In this document: positions 60,491 through 64,000 of the stretch, one piece after another
Position numbering within the stretch: position 1 is the stretch's first letter
Layout of the letters: each line of letters opens with the position of its first letter
Origin: an uncultured Bacilli bacterium
GTDB taxonomy: Bacteria; Bacillota_I; Bacilli_A; RFN20; CAG-826
Reading direction: 5' to 3'
Assembly: GCA_905236715.1 (NCBI GenBank)
Contig: CAJOMQ010000005.1
Span: 1 to 64,000 of the forward strand
Length of the DNA: 64,000 nt
Notes under the pieces: generated by a model
What the model was told of the DNA's origin: nothing
Database searches by the model: none
The model's input: the letters and a program-made list of their open reading frames with translations, nothing else
Translations under genes and position numbers: made by a program

Positions 60491-61054
60491 ATGCATTGTT
60501 GGCATGATGTACAACCAAATCGCATTACCGCGGATGAATTTGTGGCCCTGATTGAAATTTCTAAAGGTAGCAAAAATAAATATGAATTAGATAAAGAAAC
60601 TGGTCATTTAATTCTTGACCGTGTCTTATTTACGTCGACTATTTATCCACAAAATTATGGTTTCATCCCCCGTACTTATGCCCAAGATTACGATCCTCTT
60701 GATGTTTTAGTTTTATGTTCGGAATCCATTTTGCCCATGTCTTTTGTTAGATGCACCCCAATCGGTGTGATGATTATGAAAGACAATGGCTTACCAGATG
60801 AAAAAATCATCGCGGTTTGTCAGGATGATGCTTTTTATAAAGACTTCAAAGATATCCAAGATATCCCTCCTCACATCATGGATGAAATTAAACATTTCTT
60901 CGCGGTCTATAAATCCTTAGAAGGAAAAGATACGGAAATTGGTGATATTCTCGGTGCTAAAGAGGCCAAAGAAATCATTAATAAATCTCTTTCTTCTTAT
61001 AAACGCGATATTGAACCCAAAATTAAAGCGGAAAGAAATGCCCGCGGATATTAA
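60491..61054 (+). CDS. ppa: Inorganic pyrophosphatase, class I
   Basis: TTTGGAGG places the start at ATG 60491 (MHCWHDVQPNRI), 187 residues; the track's earlier ATG lacks a site. ISKGSKNKYELDKETGHLILDRVLFTST, YPQNYGFIPRTYAQDYDPLDVLVL (metal Asp residues) and CQDDAFYKDFKD are family motifs. It hydrolyses PPi. That would compete with the PPi-type PFK at 51711 for the same pool. Confidence 0.94.
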   Translation: MHCWHDVQPNRITADEFVALIEISKGSKNKYELDKETGHLILDRVLFTSTIYPQNYGFIPRTYAQDYDPLDVLVLCSESILPMSFVRCTPIGVMIMKDNGLPDEKIIAVCQDDAFYKDFKDIQDIPPHIMDEIKHFFAVYKSLEGKDTEIGDILGAKEAKEIINKSLSSYKRDIEPKIKAERNARGY

Positions 61055-61057
61055 ATT

Positions 61058-61582
61058 ATGATCAATGTCGTTTTATATCGACCAGAAAAACCCCAAAATA
61101 CCGGAAATATCATGCGTACTTGTGTAGCTATCCACGCGACTTTACACATTATCGGCCCCCTTTCTTTTTCCATTGATTCGAAAGATTTAAAACGTGTCGG
61201 TATGGATTATATCGATGATTTGAAGATGATTTATTATCCAACTTACGAAGATTTTGCTAAAAAATATCATGAACAAGAAATCTTTTATGTGACCCGCTAC
61301 GCGAATAAGGTCTATAGTGGTTTTTCTTTTGCGGATTCAAGTAAAGATATATTTGTGATGTTTGGCAGAGAATCCACTGGTATTCCACACGATATTTTAA
61401 GAGAGCATCCCGACCATTTATTAAGAATTCCGATGGTGCCCGAAGCGCGTAGCTTAAATCTTTCCAATTGTGTGGCGATAATTGTTTATGAAATATTAAG
61501 ACAACAACAATTTCCTAATCTCGCCACTAGTGAAGCCATTAAAGGCGAAGATTTCTTAATTAAGGAGAAACAAAAGCAATGA
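61058..61582 (+). CDS. trmL: tRNA (cytidine(34)-2'-O)-methyltransferase
   Basis: The 174-residue SPOUT enzyme has PEKPQNTGNIMRTC near residue 10, FVMFGRESTGIP near 105 and IPMVPEARSLNLSNCVAIIVYEILRQ near 130, the three knot motifs of TrmL. It methylates the wobble ribose of tRNA-Leu. It starts 3 bases after ppa. Confidence 0.94.
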   Translation: MINVVLYRPEKPQNTGNIMRTCVAIHATLHIIGPLSFSIDSKDLKRVGMDYIDDLKMIYYPTYEDFAKKYHEQEIFYVTRYANKVYSGFSFADSSKDIFVMFGRESTGIPHDILREHPDHLLRIPMVPEARSLNLSNCVAIIVYEILRQQQFPNLATSEAIKGEDFLIKEKQKQ

Positions 61583-62055
61583 AAAAAATATCACCCATTT
61601 TGCTTTGTTTACCATTTCTTGTTGGTTGTAAAACCTCCTATAATTTTCATCCCTATGAAGGTGAAAAAATCGTTTTAGATTATTGTGAAGATGGCGATTT
61701 AATTCAAGTGGATGCTGATCAATTATATGAAGATGTCATCACCAATCATAAATCGACCATTTATTTATTTGGCTTATCATCTTGTTCTGCGTGCAATAAC
61801 GTGAAAAATAATTTAAAAACTTATGCAACCGGTTATCACTGCAATTTATATTGGATAGAAATGCGCGATGTTTTACAAAATAGCGAAAGTATCGATAAAG
61901 TAAAAAAAGCCACTGTGGGCTATTATGAATGGGGCGAAAATGATGCTTATCCAGAAGTCTATTTCTTCTTAAAAGGAGATGTGGCTTTCCGTTGTGGAGA
62001 AACGGATGTAACGACTTTCATTTCTAATTATGTGGAAGTAGATTCTAACCATTAA
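61579..62055 (+). CDS. Small thioredoxin-fold lipoprotein
   Basis: The 158-residue protein has a signal peptide with lipobox LVGC and a redox-like CSAC (FGLSSCSACNNVKNNL) near residue 70 followed by YPEVYFFLKGDV. It overlaps trmL by ATGA. It is a second, shorter extracytoplasmic thioredoxin-like lipoprotein near the one at 59580, which has CSHC. Function unknown; perhaps oxidative folding or thiol repair of secreted proteins such as the Cys-rich propellers (inference). Confidence 0.75.
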   Translation: MKKISPILLCLPFLVGCKTSYNFHPYEGEKIVLDYCEDGDLIQVDADQLYEDVITNHKSTIYLFGLSSCSACNNVKNNLKTYATGYHCNLYWIEMRDVLQNSESIDKVKKATVGYYEWGENDAYPEVYFFLKGDVAFRCGETDVTTFISNYVEVDSNH

Positions 62056-63412
62056 TTAATAATTTCTTTGTGGATTCACGAATATTTTTAATCACAATAC
62101 TTTGATAGGAAGTTAATAAGGCTTGCCCTAAGAAACTTCCTTTTTTGATATTTTTGATTTGTGTATATTGGACTTCCCCGTCTTCTTGCCCACTCATTAA
62201 TAAAGCCACTTCCGCGGCGGTCAAAATCATTTCATTATTTGGATGATCATTTTCTAAAATGACATGACTACCATGACTATCTTTGATATGGAAGAAGTAG
62301 TGGGTTTTCTTAGCTTTTTTAAAAGTCAATTCGTCATTTTGTTTGGCGTTTTTACCATAATATATTTTGTTATTTTCAATATTGATAACCCCAAAGGTAG
62401 ATACCGGCATCTTCTTAGCAGTGGGGCGATATTTTTTCGGGAATAATTCCTGATAAACCTGGGCTAAATCTTCATCTTTAAGATAAGGGATTTGCTTTAA
62501 AATCATCTGCAAATTAGCGATTTCTTCTTCCGTCTTTTTGATTTCTAATTGATCCATTTCGATAGTTCTTTTCGCTTTTTTATATTTTTTAAAATATTTT
62601 TCCGCATTATTACCTAACGAAAGAGAATAATCATAATCAAGATGATTTTCTTCAACATATTTTTTTAATTCTTCGGGCTCTTGAGAGAACGCTAAAAGGG
62701 TGGTACCAACTTCTTGATAAGACAAATCTTCATGAGCTTGGTTAATCGCTTTATCTAAAATTCCTAATTTATTGTTCAATGATTTAATTCTGGTTTTGAT
62801 ATGTGTGATGAGAGATTTATATTTTTCTAAATTTCTCTCTTGTTTACTTTTTAAAAAATATTCTTCGGCTTCTTTGGCTAATTCTTCTAAATCGATGTTT
62901 TCTTCGGTACTAGATTTTTTATTTTCTAAAAATTGATATTTCATTCCTCTAATTAAAGGACGAGAATTTTCTAATCCAGCGTAATGAGAGGCAAAAATTA
63001 CTAAGCCATCTTGTAAAATAATGAGGTTTTGTCGATGCGGAATTAATTCGAGAATTAAAGTTCTATTTCTTTTCTCGTATAAATCATCTAATTTACTATA
63101 TTCAATGGCTAAAATACGGTCATTATTAATCGTATGTATTTCTTGAATACATCCATCCTTGACCATCTTTCTTAATGTGTCATTTAATGCACCCACGATT
63201 GTGCCGGTGGCCACAATATCATTCACTAACGAAACAAAAGGTGATTGATGATTTAAAGAAACGAATAATTTTCCTTTCCGGTACATGGAAAAAGTAAAAA
63301 GAAAATCATGCGAATTAATCATCGTAATATTAGAAATATGATTGAAACGTAATTTTTCGTTTAAATCATTCGCAATCGTTTTTAAGTTACCGGAAGTAAT
63401 TTTACATTTCAT
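62045..63412 (-). CDS. NFACT-family ribosome quality control protein (RqcH-like)
   Basis: The 455-residue protein has the NFACT-N domain (LKTIANDLNEKLRFNHISNITMIN, then LELIPHRQNLIIL), a central coiled coil (KSKQERNLEKYKSL...) and an NFACT-R-like C-terminal domain (KKTHYFFHIKDSHGSHVILEN). RqcH/Rqc2 binds stalled 50S-peptidyl-tRNA and adds alanine tails. The Bacillus protein is about 570 residues, so this is a short form. Promoter TTGCGA-N16-TAGAAT ends 7 bases before the ATG with no Shine-Dalgarno. Confidence 0.88.
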   Translation of the reverse strand: MKCKITSGNLKTIANDLNEKLRFNHISNITMINSHDFLFTFSMYRKGKLFVSLNHQSPFVSLVNDIVATGTIVGALNDTLRKMVKDGCIQEIHTINNDRILAIEYSKLDDLYEKRNRTLILELIPHRQNLIILQDGLVIFASHYAGLENSRPLIRGMKYQFLENKKSSTEENIDLEELAKEAEEYFLKSKQERNLEKYKSLITHIKTRIKSLNNKLGILDKAINQAHEDLSYQEVGTTLLAFSQEPEELKKYVEENHLDYDYSLSLGNNAEKYFKKYKKAKRTIEMDQLEIKKTEEEIANLQMILKQIPYLKDEDLAQVYQELFPKKYRPTAKKMPVSTFGVINIENNKIYYGKNAKQNDELTFKKAKKTHYFFHIKDSHGSHVILENDHPNNEMILTAAEVALLMSGQEDGEVQYTQIKNIKKGSFLGQALLTSYQSIVIKNIRESTKKLLING

Positions 63413-63419
63413 ATTTAAA

Positions 63420-63447
63420 ATTCTAACATCTTGTCAAAACATCGCAA
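63420..63447 (-). promoter_or_regulatory. Leaderless-type promoter of the NFACT gene
   Basis: Minus strand TTGCGA, 16-base spacer, TAGAAT; the -10 ends 7 bases before the ATG at 63412. Confidence 0.65.
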
Positions 63448-63504
63448 TAAAAGACATTTTCTAAGCAAAAATATTTATGTATTTTTCATATTTGATTTTT
63501 TTCT

Positions 63505-63533
63505 TTGCAGTTAGGGCTGCATTTATTTATAAT
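63505..63533 (+). promoter_or_regulatory. Leaderless-type promoter of gmk
   Basis: TTGCAG, 17-base spacer, perfect TATAAT; the -10 ends 8 bases before the gmk ATG, and the bases between (gcaagcaa) hold no Shine-Dalgarno. Confidence 0.75.
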
Positions 63534-63541
63534 GCAAGCAA

Positions 63542-64000
63542 ATGAAAAAAGGATTACTCGTCATCTTAAGTGGACCTTCTGGTGTTGGTAAAGGCACCGT
63601 CAGAAACCAAATTATGAAAGCGGGTCGCGTGGACCTCGTTTATTCTATTTCGATGACCACGAGAGAAATTCGCGAAAAAGAAACCAATGGTGTGGAATAT
63701 TATTTTGTCACCCCCGAAGAATTCCAAAGAAATATCGATAATGATAATTTCCTCGAATGGGCGGATTTTGTCGGTCACCGTTATGGCACCCCCAAAGATA
63801 AAGTGGAAGAATTACGTAATCAGGGCAAAAATGTCCTATTAGAAATTGAAATCAACGGCGCCAATCAAGTATTTAGCAAAGTCAATGATGACCGCGTGAT
63901 CTCTTTCTTCTTGATGCCACCGAACTTTAAAGCCTTAGAAGATCGCATTAGAAAAAGAAAAAGTGAGAGTGAAGAAGTAATTCAAGCCCGCTTAGAAAAA
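63542..64000 (+). CDS. gmk: Guanylate kinase (partial, runs off the window)
   Basis: The 153 visible residues begin KGLLVILSGPSGVGKGTVRNQI with the P-loop, then SISMTTREIREKETNGVEYYFVT, the GMP-binding YGTPKDKV segment, and RKRKSESEEVIQARL before the edge. Gmk converts GMP to GDP. The C-terminal quarter lies outside. The gene has a leaderless-type promoter. Confidence 0.95.
   Translation, partial: MKKGLLVILSGPSGVGKGTVRNQIMKAGRVDLVYSISMTTREIREKETNGVEYYFVTPEEFQRNIDNDNFLEWADFVGHRYGTPKDKVEELRNQGKNVLLEIEINGANQVFSKVNDDRVISFFLMPPNFKALEDRIRKRKSESEEVIQARLEK

Noticed and set aside
63566-63778. 70-aa minus-strand ORF
   Set aside because: Antisense shadow of gmk.

Overview
The window is 64 kb of a low-GC, gene-dense genome using the standard code (TGA is a normal stop, e.g. 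in purA). The gene content is Gram-positive: lipoproteins with lipoboxes, a tyrS T-box leader, AddAB, an RqcH-type NFACT protein, a CUT1/Lpl-type sugar ABC transporter with LacI control, and a bacillus-order F-ATP synthase operon. Small proteins, minimal spacing and fermentative features (PPi-type phosphofructokinase, probable Na+ c-ring) fit an uncultured gut or anaerobic member of the Bacilli near the RF39/Acholeplasma/Izemoplasma side. That placement is inference.

Layout. 1-1.9 kb: remnant of a mobile element (small basic proteins, hairpins) ending at a truncated gene fused by ATGA to purA. 1.9-4.5 kb: purA-purB. 4.5-6.2 kb: 33-bp tandem repeats ahead of a frameshifted AAA/DUF4143-type ATPase. 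6.6-24.2 kb: a carbohydrate/nucleoside-scavenging locus with two transcription units, each behind a sigma-70 promoter with the same LacI-type palindrome just downstream. It encodes an oversized MsmK-type ATPase, LacI, two permeases, a binding lipoprotein, four paralogous beta-propeller proteins (three lipoproteins and one membrane-anchored), two further secreted beta-sandwich-like proteins, a YesL-like membrane protein, a PfkB/ribokinase and a nucleoside hydrolase. This is my best candidate for an undescribed system. 24.4-25.1 kb: a small HTH-like gene with an operator-like palindrome, and a small ORF. 25.1-28.1 kb (minus): amino-sugar operon with an unusual HTH-GlmM fusion, a beta-helix acyltransferase-like protein and NagB. 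28-43 kb: housekeeping genes (PlsC-like, PAP2, tyrS with T-box, amidohydrolase, RdgB, tRNA-Gly, TrxA, TraX-like, CPBP protease, Mrp, PepP, GlpK). 43-50 kb: addB-addA and a DUF5677-like gene. 50-60 kb: TGS-uridine kinase-like protein, PPi-type PFK and atpI-B-E-F-H-A-G-D-C. 59.6-64 kb: two thioredoxin-fold lipoproteins, ppa, trmL, an RqcH-like protein and the start of gmk.

How the genes work together. Propellers and binding lipoproteins would capture or cut a glycan or glycoside outside the cell, LplB/YtcP-like permeases energised by the long MsmK import it, and the nucleoside hydrolase and ribokinase point to a riboside or ribose product. Pyrophosphate-linked glycolysis sits directly ahead of an ATP synthase whose c subunit carries two carboxylates (Glu in the Q32 and E65 positions), suggesting Na+ coupling. 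A genome-style signal also stands out: at least six genes have a -10 hexamer ending only 6-8 bases before the ATG and no Shine-Dalgarno, implying leaderless mRNAs.
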